This document shows, in pieces, positions 43,526 through 52,010 of a DNA stretch of 64,000 nucleotides. The stretch spans positions 2,349,501 to 2,413,500 of the forward strand of contig NZ_CP113527.1 in assembly GCF_028877475.1 (NCBI RefSeq), written 5' to 3'. Position 1 is the first letter of the stretch. The number at the start of each line of letters is the position of its first letter. A program made the translations under genes and the position numbers. This DNA is from Lysinibacillus irui (GTDB taxonomy: Bacteria; Bacillota; Bacilli; Bacillales_A; Planococcaceae). The notes under the pieces are model-generated. The model made no database searches and was not told the DNA's origin. It was given only the letters and a program-made list of their open reading frames with translations.

Positions 43526-44590
43526 TTATGTTAGTGCTACAGAATCTTTTGTTGAACCGTCAACTTGCACATATAATCTTCCGTTTGAATAAGAGATTCC
43601 TATACCCGACGAATTAGCTCTTGCTACTCCTCGAACAGTTGCATATGAAAAATCTACAGTCCCATTAAAATCTGTTATCCCACCACCTGTTCCGATTGTT
43701 ATATCTGCAGAACTCAAATTAATTTCTTGAGCATTTAATTCTAAGCCATAACCAGAACTGTTGATACGGTTTGAGTTATTAAATACTAGTGACTTAAAAC
43801 CACCACTTTTACCTAAATACAAATTGTTCCCTACTGTAGCATCAGTACTAATATCAATTGTTGCACCTTCTATCCTTCCAGCATAGATCGTCCCTAAGTT
43901 ACCACTAATATCGGAAAGAACCCTTACAGCACCAACCAAATTAATTTTAGAAGCCTGAATCGTAATCGTTGTTGACGTTTGATTTATCAATGAGGCTATT
44001 GTATTACCGTTGTAATCAGTATTACTTACCTTTTGAGTAATCTGGTATGCCTGTTGCGTAATGCTACTTTCAGCTGTTCCAAGTCTGGAATCGACATTTG
44101 ATACTCGAGTTGTTATTTGTCCAACCTCAATAGATAAAGATGATACCTGCGTTTGAGTACTGTCAGCTTTACGTTCTACCCTGGAAACCTCTGCCGTTAT
44201 ACTGTCAGCTCTGATATTGAGTTTGGCCACCTCACTAGTAATACGATTGTTCACACTCAAATTAATGTTGTCAGCTTTAATATCAATTGCTGCAATGCTT
44301 TTATCGATACGTTCCACTTCTAATCGAATGTTCGAGTCAGTTTGAGTTATGGCCGAACGGTACTCTTTAATTGATTCGTTTAAGATTTCCTGTGTTTCGG
44401 TCAATTCGTCAGATAAAGTTTGAGGTAGGGCATTACCTATCACAACAGCTACTGTTTTAAATTCATCTGTTTCTTCATCGATAACTTGAGTGACCTCTAA
44501 AATACGAGTCTGCATTTCATAATCCCATGGCTCGTAAATTAGCCAGATACGCTCCCCAAGCTGTTTATCTAACAACTCGATTGAATCCAA
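43526..44590 (-). pseudogene. Phage tail-tip protein, C-terminal part (split by stop codon)
   Basis: 354 residues in the same frame as the preceding gene, separated from it only by TAA. It begins DSIELLDKQLGERIWLIYEP, a middle segment of Prophage_tail/minor-structural proteins. Long coiled heptads follow (SIKEYRSAITQTDSNIRLEVERID, VERKADSTQTQVSSLSIEV in parts) and a beta-helix-like ending with GIGISYSNGRLYV. It would form the receptor-binding end of the tail. A restart at the TTG directly after the TAA has no ribosome site. Confidence 0.85.
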
Positions 44591-45340
44591 TTAAATTGAT
44601 ATTTCTGGCTGATCTTTTAGCGACTTTCGGGCTTTGTCCATTAAATTATCTGAATCAGAAAACCGTTCATCGCTCATATCATCAGCATCACGAATACCCC
44701 ACTTAGCAGCCTGTGGTGATGTGTATCGGACAACTAAATTATCTTTACCCTTGGCACTGATACGTGTCCTTAAATTGTCTGTATTAACCGATTTAGATAA
44801 TTCAATAATGTTGTCGCCATATTGGTAGACGAAGTCGTTATCTGGGCCAAGCATTTTGCTGAAATGGATGTTGCTGTTTGAAGTGATCTCATATTCACAT
44901 TCAAATGCTTCACAGATTTGATTCACTAATTTAACGATATTGTCATTCCCGAAAGCCTCGATATAGCCATCTTCGTCAAAATCACTTGTGAAGGTCCAGT
45001 TTGTATTCCGCAATGCAAAAGTAGCGAATTCATTTAAGGTTTTATGTCCTCCGTTGGTGCCCTCTTGTCTGCGCCAGATATTATCGAAGAAGATATGCTG
45101 TGCAAGGATTGACTTTACATTCCCTCTCGATTTTCGGTGTAGTTGCTTTATCCGAAACTGGAAACCGCCAGCCTCGATAATACTTTCCTCTGCAAGCAAA
45201 TGAAATGAATGTGGGTTATCACGTTCACTTGCATCCAATGTCAGTTCAAATACTCCATCGATGTTTTTCCTTACAACCGGCTTTCCTCTGCATACCAAAG
45301 CCTCTGTTAAAGTACCTTCATAGTTAGTGATTGATAGCAT
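44591..45340 (-). pseudogene. Phage tail-tip protein, N-terminal part (split by stop codon)
   Basis: About 250 residues from ATG 45340 with AGAAGGTGA upstream. MLSITNYEGTLTEALVCRGKPV and FQFRIKQLHRKSRGNVKSI in parts are the N-terminal ring domain of Siphovirus tail-endopeptidase-type proteins. It ends KSLKDQPEISI then TAA, followed at once in frame by LDSIELLD. A GAA-to-TAA change in one codon explains the split. The complete protein would be about 604 residues. Confidence 0.87.
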
Positions 45341-45360
45341 CGCTTCACCTTCTTTCACAA

Positions 45361-45391
45361 TAAAAATACGCTACTCGGTGTGAGTAGCGCT
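45361..45391 (-). terminator. Terminator of the 45399 cargo gene
   Basis: On the minus strand GCGCTACTC...GAGTAGCG then TATTTTTATT. Near-identical in type to the one at 46083. Confidence 0.8.
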
Positions 45392-45398
45392 GGTTAAT

Positions 45399-46004
45399 CT
45401 AAGGTATATACTTTCCTGTTGAAGCATCAAAGGGAGCTGATTTCATTTCTGTTTGATCTCTATTCCAACCTATCACTTGTAACAAGTTAATATTTCTCTC
45501 AGTGTCTTTTCTAAGAATAAAGTTATAACCTTTCGCCCATTCTTTACCAGGGTAGATGCCACCTATTTTTAATGCTCTTTTTAGCAACTCCGGTGAATCA
45601 TATTTGACATCCTTCATTAGTACAAACTCCTTTTTAGGGAAGGGAGATGTACCTTCTCCTGTTAAATCATTGACCATATCAATTTTTCCATCGTGAATGG
45701 TAACTAAGAAATACTTATTCGTATCTGGTACTCCAAATGAAATATTCCAATGTTTTCTTTTACCATCACTTCCGATTGCCTTCCCTGGTTTATCCAAATC
45801 TATATTTATTGCTTGTAATAATTGAGCATCTTTATTCCATTTCAATGCTGAAGGAAAGGCTAATTCAATTGCTTGTATAATCGATAACTCTTGGTGGTCA
45901 TCAACTTTTAGTATATGAATTGATGGCGAAGAAAGAGCAGAAACTTTTACAAAAGCACCTACTGTAAATAATAAAAGTACGCCAATAAAAACAATTCGCT
46001 TCAT
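45399..46004 (-). CDS. Exported protein in prophage cargo, unknown
   Basis: 201 residues from the ATG at 46004 (AAGGATGAG just upstream); the longer frame to 46121 crosses a terminator-like hairpin. Signal peptide KRIVFIGVLLLFTVGAFVKVSA. The mature domain (LSIIQAIELAFPSALKWNKD, then FLVTIHDGKIDMVNDLTGE and WAKGYNFILRKD in parts) looks PepSY-like, a fold that often inhibits proteases. It lies next to a protease gene, so an inhibitor-protease pairing is a possibility, not a demonstrated one. It has its own terminator. Confidence 0.72.
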   Translation of the reverse strand: MKRIVFIGVLLLFTVGAFVKVSALSSPSIHILKVDDHQELSIIQAIELAFPSALKWNKDAQLLQAINIDLDKPGKAIGSDGKRKHWNISFGVPDTNKYFLVTIHDGKIDMVNDLTGEGTSPFPKKEFVLMKDVKYDSPELLKRALKIGGIYPGKEWAKGYNFILRKDTERNINLLQVIGWNRDQTEMKSAPFDASTGKYIP

Positions 46005-46082
46005 TTTCTCATCCTTTTTTAGCGATATTGTTTCCGAACTGGATTTAAATATTCTATGGTTAGCTATAGTAAAATTTTCAAT

Positions 46083-46112
46083 AAAAATACGCCACTCAAT
46101 TGAGTAGCGCTT
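46083..46112 (-). terminator. Terminator of the trypsin-like protease gene
   Basis: On the minus strand AGCGCTACTCAATTGAGTGGCGTATTTTTAT gives a GCGCTACTC/GAGTGGCG stem with a T5 tail (first and second parts joined here). Confidence 0.8.
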
Positions 46113-46135
46113 ACTGAACAATATGGAACGATTAT

Positions 46136-46990
46136 TTAATTTTCATTACTAAATTTAGCTTCTATTAAATCATTAAAGATGTCCAATTTACTGGCTTTTA
46201 TTACTAATCCTAAATTTAACATTCCCTTTGTTTTAGTATAGACTTTGTTTAGACTTGTAGGAATAATAACTTCCCCTAAACTATCATATATAGGACCAGC
46301 ATATAAAACTCCAATAAATATTAATCTCGAGCCGAATTGTACCTTACCATTCTCGGTATAGCTATTTAAATCATGAATAAAAATTGGCGATCCACTGGAA
46401 CCACTAAAACAAGCTATATCAATTAAAAATTCTGGTTTTCCATTGTAATTTTTATATATAGGAGTTGCATTAATTCCTCTTCGTGATAATGGTAAATTAT
46501 TGTGTGAATCCCATAATCCATTAGGATAGCCTATCATTGTTACTTCTTGTATAGTGTTAAGTTGTTTTAATTCACGCTCAGTTTTTATTATTCTTTTATT
46601 CACTGGATAAAAGTGAACTTTTTTATTAATTTCAGCAAGTTGAAGAAAAATCTGTGTAACAGGAATCACACATAAATCTATATCTTCTTCTGGATGTAAT
46701 ATAATCGTATCATCATTAATTGGTAGTCTTACTGGATGTATTGATAATATACGATCGCCATTTTCATCCCGCTCTTCCGAGTCAGTAGTGTTAAACAAAA
46801 ATCTTAGCTCTTCACCACCCTCTATCACATGTTTATTTGTCACTATCGCAGCGTGAGTCCCTCCGCCCTCTACATCAAGATTGTCACAGAAAAAATAAAA
46901 GAAACCAGTTCCTGTTGAAATTGGTTTATTGTTGATAATAGTCTCAATTCGAACTGTCACGTACGGTAATAATTCATCAAATGTACTCAT
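46136..46990 (-). CDS. Trypsin-like serine peptidase in prophage cargo
   Basis: 284 residues with the chymotrypsin-fold triad: H54 in TNKHVIEG, D105 in DIDLCVIPV, S199 in FSGSSGSPIF. There is no signal peptide, so it is cytoplasmic, unusual for this fold unless it acts in regulation or defence. GGGGGAG precedes the ATG. It is expressed alone with its own terminator, between tail genes. Cytoplasmic trypsin-like proteases occur in several anti-phage cassettes, so a defence role is plausible. Confidence 0.85.
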   Translation of the reverse strand: MSTFDELLPYVTVRIETIINNKPISTGTGFFYFFCDNLDVEGGGTHAAIVTNKHVIEGGEELRFLFNTTDSEERDENGDRILSIHPVRLPINDDTIILHPEEDIDLCVIPVTQIFLQLAEINKKVHFYPVNKRIIKTERELKQLNTIQEVTMIGYPNGLWDSHNNLPLSRRGINATPIYKNYNGKPEFLIDIACFSGSSGSPIFIHDLNSYTENGKVQFGSRLIFIGVLYAGPIYDSLGEVIIPTSLNKVYTKTKGMLNLGLVIKASKLDIFNDLIEAKFSNEN

Positions 46991-47077
46991 ATTAGATTCT
47001 CCCCCTATAAGAGGATATCTTATTTTAAAAAATTTAACAAATTCCCCTTTCTTTAATTACTATTACAAGGAATTCCA

Positions 47078-47257
47078 TTATGAATTTGCTAACACTGCAA
47101 TTTCACGCTCTGCAATTTCTAGTTCAACGTAATGTTGCAGCTCTGTTGGCTTAACATCTTCTACTGTACGTACTTCGCCCATGACGCTTGTAGCATAAGC
47201 TTTGACCAAACGTTTTTTCAATTCTGTTAATCCTTCAAGATGTTTTTCTTCCGTCAT
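47078..47257 (-). CDS. Small phage tail-region protein
   Basis: 59 residues: MTEEKHLEGLTELKKRLVKAY, VMGEVRTVEDVKPTELQHYV in parts and EIAVLANS end. The start ATG overlaps the stop of the gene above by 4 bp (ATGA), a strong coupling signal. It is helical and acidic. Such proteins follow the tail-fibre accessory gene in Bacillus-type prophages; the role is unknown. It is too short for common gene-length cutoffs but well supported by overlap and codon pattern. Confidence 0.75.
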   Translation of the reverse strand: MTEEKHLEGLTELKKRLVKAYATSVMGEVRTVEDVKPTELQHYVELEIAEREIAVLANS

Positions 47258-47577
47258 TGTACAACCCCCAAGTCTGTAAGTATTGTTAACATTTTAATTT
47301 CAAGTTCTGCATCCGCTAGTTCTACTGGAGATGGTTTTAATGATTCAAGTAATTGCTGCGATTCACGTTCTACTTTTTCTTCTTCCGATTCGCCTTCCAC
47401 CCATTCACTACCGTTCCATTTATGTTTGTGAACAGGAGGTAACATTGTATGAGGAATCTCATTATTTTCAAAGTCTCTTACAGTTGTATCGACAACTCTA
47501 GAGGTGATGATAAACCCATGAGCATCAATAACATATACGAATTTCAAAGTGTTTTCTGTATCTTGCAAGGTAACCAC
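47254..47577 (-). CDS. Phage tail-fibre accessory protein
   Basis: 107 residues: TLKFVYVIDAHGFIITSRVVDT, PPVHKHKWNGSEWVEGES in parts, then a coiled end. The HKWNGSxWVEG element is typical of XkdW/short fibre-associated proteins that follow a fibre gene. It lies 9 bp after the fibre gene end, in the same operon, and is coupled to the next small gene. Confidence 0.75.
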   Translation of the reverse strand: MVTLQDTENTLKFVYVIDAHGFIITSRVVDTTVRDFENNEIPHTMLPPVHKHKWNGSEWVEGESEEEKVERESQQLLESLKPSPVELADAELEIKMLTILTDLGVVQ

Positions 47578-47586
47578 CCTCCTTTA

Positions 47587-48612
47587 TCAGTTTCCATGAA
47601 TAAATGAAAAGTTAAAATAAATATACGAATTGTTTGTAATACTAGTTATTTCCGAAAGAACATATGCCATTAACATACCTTGGTCTTCAAGGAATCCACT
47701 AATATTTTTATAAGTACCCGACACAGGTGCTACAATTGAAACCGCAACCCTTTCACCAAGTTCTGGTCTATAGCCCTCTGGTAACTGAGCCAATATCTGT
47801 GTAGATTGAGATGTTTTTTGTAACGCTCCTCTAACGTATACTAGTTGATCTCTTTCATTTTTCGCTACATATAATCCGTAAGTGCTAAAATTATTCCAAC
47901 CCGACCATGGTGTTATAGGTACTTTCTTTAGAGGTTTAATTTCATTGCCTTGAACAATAAAGTACGAACCGTTATATCTAAGCGTATATACCATATCTTT
48001 CTTCAAAGAGTCTTTCGGTGCAAGACCTCCACTATTCAGTATTATATATTTTTCGTCTAGCCCATTAACTTTAAGCTTTGAAAATCCAGCATTCGATTCA
48101 TGCATCTTGATAGCTAAAGACATCCCTTCAACAAGCGCTGTAACTGAAGGGTCTAAACTCACTTCATAAAGTGATGGTGTGCCTGTAGTGACTACATATG
48201 GCGTGTGTATCTTTAAATCCTTAGTGTGTTCATCTCCTGCTCCTGTTTCAACGATTGTCCATTGATCTTGAACGTCTTTAACAGCTAGTTCACCATTAAA
48301 ATAACGGATGCCATGACTACCTTCTTCAGATAGTACATTTTGTCCCAAATGTTCAGTAACTTCCGTTTTATTATCAGTGACCGTTTGCTTGATATTTGCT
48401 ATTTCTTGATTAACTTCTGTGAGATCGGCATCCTGTCCAGGAGGGCCTTGTTCACCTTGTGGTCCTTGAGGACCTGTATCTCCTTTTGGACCTTTAATGG
48501 TACCAACGTTCGTCCAGTCATTCGTGGTATCTGACCACACGTATAAGTCACCATTAATTAAGTATGCATCCCCTGGTTCTCCAATTGGAGGTAATGAGTT
48601 TTCATCTGGCAA
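47587..48612 (-). pseudogene. Phage tail fibre, N-terminally truncated, with collagen-like repeat
   Basis: 341 residues. It begins near a deletion junction: the TTG at 48612 overlaps the end of a terminase stub, and the true N-terminus is missing. GEPGDAYLINGDLYVW and a collagen-like Gly-X-Y block (GPKGDTGPQGPQGEQGPPG) are followed by a coil (LTEVNQEIANIKQTVTD) and a C-terminal beta domain ending in YIYFNFSFIHGN. The fibre would have bound the host surface. No ribosome site serves the TTG. Confidence 0.8.
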
Positions 48613-48979
48613 TTTGATCCCATATTAAATCTGCTGGAGAACGTTCATTCATTGCCTCCATGATTTCAAGTGTTTCTTCGGGTAGAAACTTTGCAAAGAA
48701 ACCATGCGTTGTTGCATTCTGATTTTGCTTTGGTGCACCATGCCCCTTAGCATTTGAATTACCAGCAGGAGCCCCTCGACTTCGTTTAGTAACGTTACCA
48801 TTGGATTTAGTAACGTTACCTTTCAAATGGTCATCCCATTTATCTTGGTTCTTCCACTTTCGGATTTGTGAATCGGATAATTTTAATTGCTCGGCAATAT
48901 CCTTCAATAACATTTGCCCTTTGCTATCGAGCCATATTTGAAACGCTTCATCACGTTTCGGGTTTCTCGGTCTAGCCAT
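48602..48979 (-). pseudogene. Terminase small subunit stub, fused at a deletion junction
   Basis: 125 residues. The start ARPRNPKRDEAFQIWLDSKG with LKDIAEQLKLSDSQIRKWKNQDKW (HTH) and a middle rich in N and G are typical of PBSX/YqaS-type terminase small subunits. It ends SPADLIWDQIAR and a stop, exactly where relatives continue with YAAIIRAQ-type sequence. The next bases belong to a tail fibre. Everything between (large terminase, portal, capsid, tail) has been deleted. Confidence 0.85.
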
Positions 48980-49021
48980 ATCTCATACACCACCACCTCC
49001 ATGTCATTTGTTTGTTTTGTA

Positions 49022-49056
49022 AATCACTCCATTATGCTAGTTGCCTTGTAAAATAA
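49022..49056 (-). repeat. Direct repeat copy 1 flanking the HEPN gene
   Basis: TCACTCCATTATGCTAGTTG then CCTTGTAAAATAAA. Copies: 49849-49883 (TCACCCCATTATGCTAGTTG, CTTTGTAAAATAAA) and, shorter, 53703-53727. The copies at 49022 and 53703 both lie just upstream of terminase stubs. Confidence 0.8.
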
Positions 49057-49081
49057 AAAACGCAACTATTAATTAGTTGCG
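49054..49081 (-). terminator. Terminator of the HEPN gene
   Basis: On the minus strand CGCAACTA...TAGTTGCG then TTTTTTATTTT; the stop codon is next to the stem. Confidence 0.8.
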
Positions 49082-49740
49082 AAAAGTGCTTTCTCAATAG
49101 CTAATTTTGTTCTTTCTAAATGACTTAAACCCTCTTTTATGCTTTTCAAAATATCATCATTACTTGTTCTCACACCTTGAGAAACTGTGATTATTCCATC
49201 TTTCCTTTCAACACCCGACGTTAGGTTAGTTGGGCTATTATTATGAGTAAAGTTGTTTCTTAACTCTCCGAGTTGGAAGTATTCCTCATCACGCATTATT
49301 TTCTTAAGTTCAGCGTAAAGCTCTGGATTCTTGCTCTTTAGTTTCTTCCTTACCTTGCTATTAAATCCAGGACCCGGTGTTATATTAAACAGATATTTAA
49401 CATTAATTACATGCATTAGTAAATCATATGCTCCAAATATTCTTTGTGTAAGTGACTCAGCATAATAAGAATACCAATATTGATTTCCTAAATTACCTTT
49501 GGCATCTTTCGAAAAATAAAGCATAGTTTGTACATAATTAACTGATATGTCGAAAATTTTATTATTAAACTGAGTCATCCAATGATGAACCTCTGATTCA
49601 CCATTAAATAGCTCCATACCTGTAAATCTGTTTCTCAAGTTTTGAAATACAATTTGCGGATATAATTTATCAAATTCCACACTATATATTTCATAGTTAT
49701 CTCCAGACATATCTTTAATGTAATCTAAAATATTTACCAT
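49069..49740 (-). CDS. HEPN-domain protein (Cthe_2314-like) in prophage cargo
   Basis: 223 residues, all helical. The C-terminal motif R161-N-N-F-T-H166 is the HEPN RxxxxH catalytic signature, within LRNNFTHNN. Similar to the Cthe_2314 HEPN group as I recall it. HEPN proteins are usually metal-independent RNases in toxins and abortive-infection systems. GGGGTGA precedes the ATG. It stands alone between direct repeats with its own terminator, and no antitoxin nucleotidyltransferase is adjacent. A defence role is inferred from family and context. Confidence 0.8.
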   Translation of the reverse strand: MVNILDYIKDMSGDNYEIYSVEFDKLYPQIVFQNLRNRFTGMELFNGESEVHHWMTQFNNKIFDISVNYVQTMLYFSKDAKGNLGNQYWYSYYAESLTQRIFGAYDLLMHVINVKYLFNITPGPGFNSKVRKKLKSKNPELYAELKKIMRDEEYFQLGELRNNFTHNNSPTNLTSGVERKDGIITVSQGVRTSNDDILKSIKEGLSHLERTKLAIEKALFATN

Positions 49741-49848
49741 TCCTTCACCCCTACCAAATCATAATCGAGAAGATGAAATATATGTAACAAGTTTTTGCTC
49801 TTAAAAGTCAGCAAAAGCCTTCACTGTTAACTTTGGTTCAATCAATGG

Positions 49849-49883
49849 CATCACCCCATTATGCTAGTTGCTTTGTAAAATAA
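49849..49883 (-). repeat. Direct repeat copy 2 flanking the HEPN gene
   Basis: TCACCCCATTATGCTAGTTG and CTTTGTAAAATAAA; see copy 1 at 49022. Confidence 0.8.
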
Positions 49884-49887
49884 AGAA

Positions 49888-49905
49888 GTCGCCAAATTTG
49901 GCGAC
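49888..49905 (-). terminator. Terminator of the 49916 gene
   Basis: GTCGCCAAATTTGGCGAC, perfect 9-bp palindrome, then TTCTTTATTTT on the minus strand. Confidence 0.7.
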
Positions 49906-49915
49906 TTTCAGATAC

Positions 49916-50620
49916 CTATTTAATTTGAATAAAAGCTTCATCTTTTGATTTATTAGATATAGTTATCTTATTTTCGTTTTGTAAAGTTTCCAAATCCTCT
50001 AGTAGTTCATCAGAATTATTATTTAGGTTATAGGTTTCTTTTAACATAGTTCTTAATGTTTTTAGCGGGACGTATTCATCTTTTTGAAAATGTTTTAACA
50101 AAAAGTTATATAACGCTCGTGGACCAGAAACCGTGATTTGAACACCTAAGTTACTACTTGATACATTCTTTTGCGTCTCCTCGATTTTCCTAACAAGCAT
50201 AGCCCACTTATTATTATCTAGTTGATCATTTTGTGCTTGTTGACCACCTTTTTTAACTTCATCAGCAATTTCTGTAATCATAGATTTAAGTTCATTCAAA
50301 TCAGAATTTTTTTGTTCTATTTCCTGGTTTTTTTCATTATTTAAATCATTAAGATACTTTAAGCTATTTGTTAAAGAATCCATTTTTCCAATCATTTCTT
50401 TATTATGGCTATTGGCATCTGAAGATTGTATAAATGAAAAAATGATAGCAATAATTGCTAAGAAGATAGATAACAAAGTTCCTCCTAAGGATAAATCGCC
50501 AGCTAAACTCGCCGAATCTTCAGTTTTCCACACACTTACACAAACCAATAAGACAACTATAATAAGAATCCAATAGGTCATATCCTTTTTTGTTGGAAAT
50601 TCAAATTTACTTGACTTCAA
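49916..50620 (-). CDS. Membrane-anchored coiled-coil protein in prophage cargo
   Basis: About 234 residues from the TTG at 50620, which has AGGAGGTG 6 bases upstream; the GTG at 50629 is inside that site. Two membrane helices (YWILIIVVLLVCVSVW and LLSIFLAIIAIIFSFI) are followed by a long coil (NDLNNEKNQEIEQKNSDLNEL) and a C-terminal winged-helix-like end (PRALYNFLLKHFQKDEYVPLKTLRTML in parts). No named family. It has its own terminator and lies next to another membrane cargo gene; membrane location and coil suggest a signalling or effector protein. Confidence 0.75.
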   Translation of the reverse strand: MKSSKFEFPTKKDMTYWILIIVVLLVCVSVWKTEDSASLAGDLSLGGTLLSIFLAIIAIIFSFIQSSDANSHNKEMIGKMDSLTNSLKYLNDLNNEKNQEIEQKNSDLNELKSMITEIADEVKKGGQQAQNDQLDNNKWAMLVRKIEETQKNVSSSNLGVQITVSGPRALYNFLLKHFQKDEYVPLKTLRTMLKETYNLNNNSDELLEDLETLQNENKITISNKSKDEAFIQIK

Positions 50621-50751
50621 ATTAATCACCTCCTACACAATCATAAGCCAGAAGATGAAATATATGTAATAACTTTTTGCTCTCAAAACCACACCAAACT
50701 CTGCCCTCTAATCACAAAGTGTTTTGGCTGTTTGATGCAGTTTTCAAAGCA

Positions 50752-50783
50752 AAAGAAAAAGCCACGCTCATACTCGTGACTCA
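50752..50783 (-). terminator. Terminator of the 50790 gene
   Basis: On the minus strand GTCACG...CGTGGC then TTTTTCTTTTGC. Confidence 0.7.
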
Positions 50784-50789
50784 TATTTC

Positions 50790-51659
50790 CTATTTCGATA
50801 ACTTATAAATAATATATTGATTAAATGATACGCCCTCCTTATTTGCTTCTTGAATTAGTTGTTTACGCAATGAATCAGGAATAGACATGTTAAATATTCC
50901 AACGTTTCTCTTTTTTCCAGGCAGTATCCAACTTGTCTCTAAAAATTCTCTTTGTTTAACTAAATATTCTTTTCCTTTTGCGACTTGGTATAATTGCTCA
51001 TAGTTTTCTTTAAAATTATATATGTATAAAAATTTTTCATACTCTGTAGTTGTATAGTACATTTTTAATTTTTCTGGTTTTCCCTGAAGTCCATTTACAT
51101 TCTCTGCAAAAGGAATGGGGATATAAATTTCTACATCATTTTTCATATGATCTAAATACGCTTCGTAGAAATGTGGTTTGTAATGTTTTTTATCTAAATA
51201 CAGTTTTATCTCACATTCTAAAATGACTTCAGGTGTCCCAATGAATTTAAGTTGAAAGAAACCTATTCTCCCTCCACTTAGTGTATTAGCCATTAATTTT
51301 AACTTCTCATAGTAATCAAATTCTATTATTTTTGAATCTTGATGAACATTTACCCCTTGTAACTTAACATTTGCTTGAAAATCATTGCACACAATATAAG
51401 GTCTAGCTTTCTTTTTATTTTCTAGTAGAACTTGTTTGGCCTGATAATCAATTTGTGTTTTTGCAACAATATAAGCTCCTATTACCCCTACAATTCCACC
51501 AAGCATCCCTAATGAACCACCTATTATGGTAGCTAAATTTTGACTATCACCTAGTATTGATTGGAATAATATAGCTAATATCGAAATAATAAAAGCTACA
51601 ATAGAAATAGGTACTAGTATTGAAATTTTACCACTATCAATTTCATTTTCTCTTTCCAT
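50790..51659 (-). CDS. Membrane protein with C-terminal ribbon-helix-helix-like domain
   Basis: 289 residues. Two membrane helices near the N-terminus ([18 protein letters not shown] and GGIVGVIGAYIVAKT). A soluble beta-rich middle follows, then the end: FNMSIPDSLRKQLIQEANKEG and VSFNQYIIYKLSK, the Arc/HicB-type ribbon-helix-helix pattern. A membrane anchor joined to a DNA-binding-like fold is unusual. GAGGTGAGG precedes the ATG. It has its own terminator (50752-50783). No family name was assigned. Confidence 0.72.
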   Translation of the reverse strand: MERENEIDSGKISILVPISIVAFIISILAILFQSILGDSQNLATIIGGSLGMLGGIVGVIGAYIVAKTQIDYQAKQVLLENKKKARPYIVCNDFQANVKLQGVNVHQDSKIIEFDYYEKLKLMANTLSGGRIGFFQLKFIGTPEVILECEIKLYLDKKHYKPHFYEAYLDHMKNDVEIYIPIPFAENVNGLQGKPEKLKMYYTTTEYEKFLYIYNFKENYEQLYQVAKGKEYLVKQREFLETSWILPGKKRNVGIFNMSIPDSLRKQLIQEANKEGVSFNQYIIYKLSK

Positions 51660-51721
51660 CTCCTCACCTCTTAATAAATATTAAGTTAAATTAAAGAAGT
51701 TATGTAATATAAATCTGATAC

Positions 51722-51751
51722 AAAAAGCCTTACCGTGCTAGGATAAGGCTT
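51722..51751 (-). terminator. Terminator of the short gene at 51771
   Basis: On the minus strand AAGCCTTATCC...GGTAAGGCTT then TTTGTATC. Confidence 0.65.
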
Positions 51752-51770
51752 GTCTACTGGGATAAAGTAT

Positions 51771-51911
51771 TTAATGGTCACTCAATTTTGACATCGTGGC
51801 AGAGCGTACCCCGTTATTTCGTAATTGTGTTCTAGTTTTATAGTGCATTTCCGTGCACTTTGTTGATGTAGTAAGTTTGACTGAATTAAATGGAAAGTGG
51901 ACGAAGTTCAC
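51771..51911 (-). CDS. Short phage-type protein (MNFVHFP)
   Basis: 46 residues from a GTG at 51911 with AAAGGAGTGG about 8 bases upstream: starts MNFVHFPFNSVKL, basic in the middle, ends SKLSDH. Another copy of the start (MNFTHFP then a stop) occurs at 54805 with the same ribosome site and similar DNA around it. This shows that a DNA segment is duplicated. Whether the short protein is made is uncertain; it may be the head of a decayed early gene. Confidence 0.45.
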   Translation of the reverse strand: MNFVHFPFNSVKLTTSTKCTEMHYKTRTQLRNNGVRSATMSKLSDH

Positions 51912-51968
51912 ATATAAACCACTCCTTTCAAAATTCGAAACTGTAAAAACAAAATTAATCTATAAATA

Positions 51969-52000
51969 CAAAAAGCCACACCTTATTAGATGTGACTCGC
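51969..52000 (-). terminator. Terminator of the exosporium-like gene
   Basis: On the minus strand AGTCACATC...GGTGTGGCT then TTTTGTATTT. Confidence 0.7.
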
Positions 52001-52010
52001 AATAAAACCA

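Noticed and set aside
44591-44593. Recoded stop (read-through) in the tail-tip gene
   Set aside because: There is no known context signal; with the surrounding deletions a plain nonsense mutation is simpler. Kept only as an open possibility.
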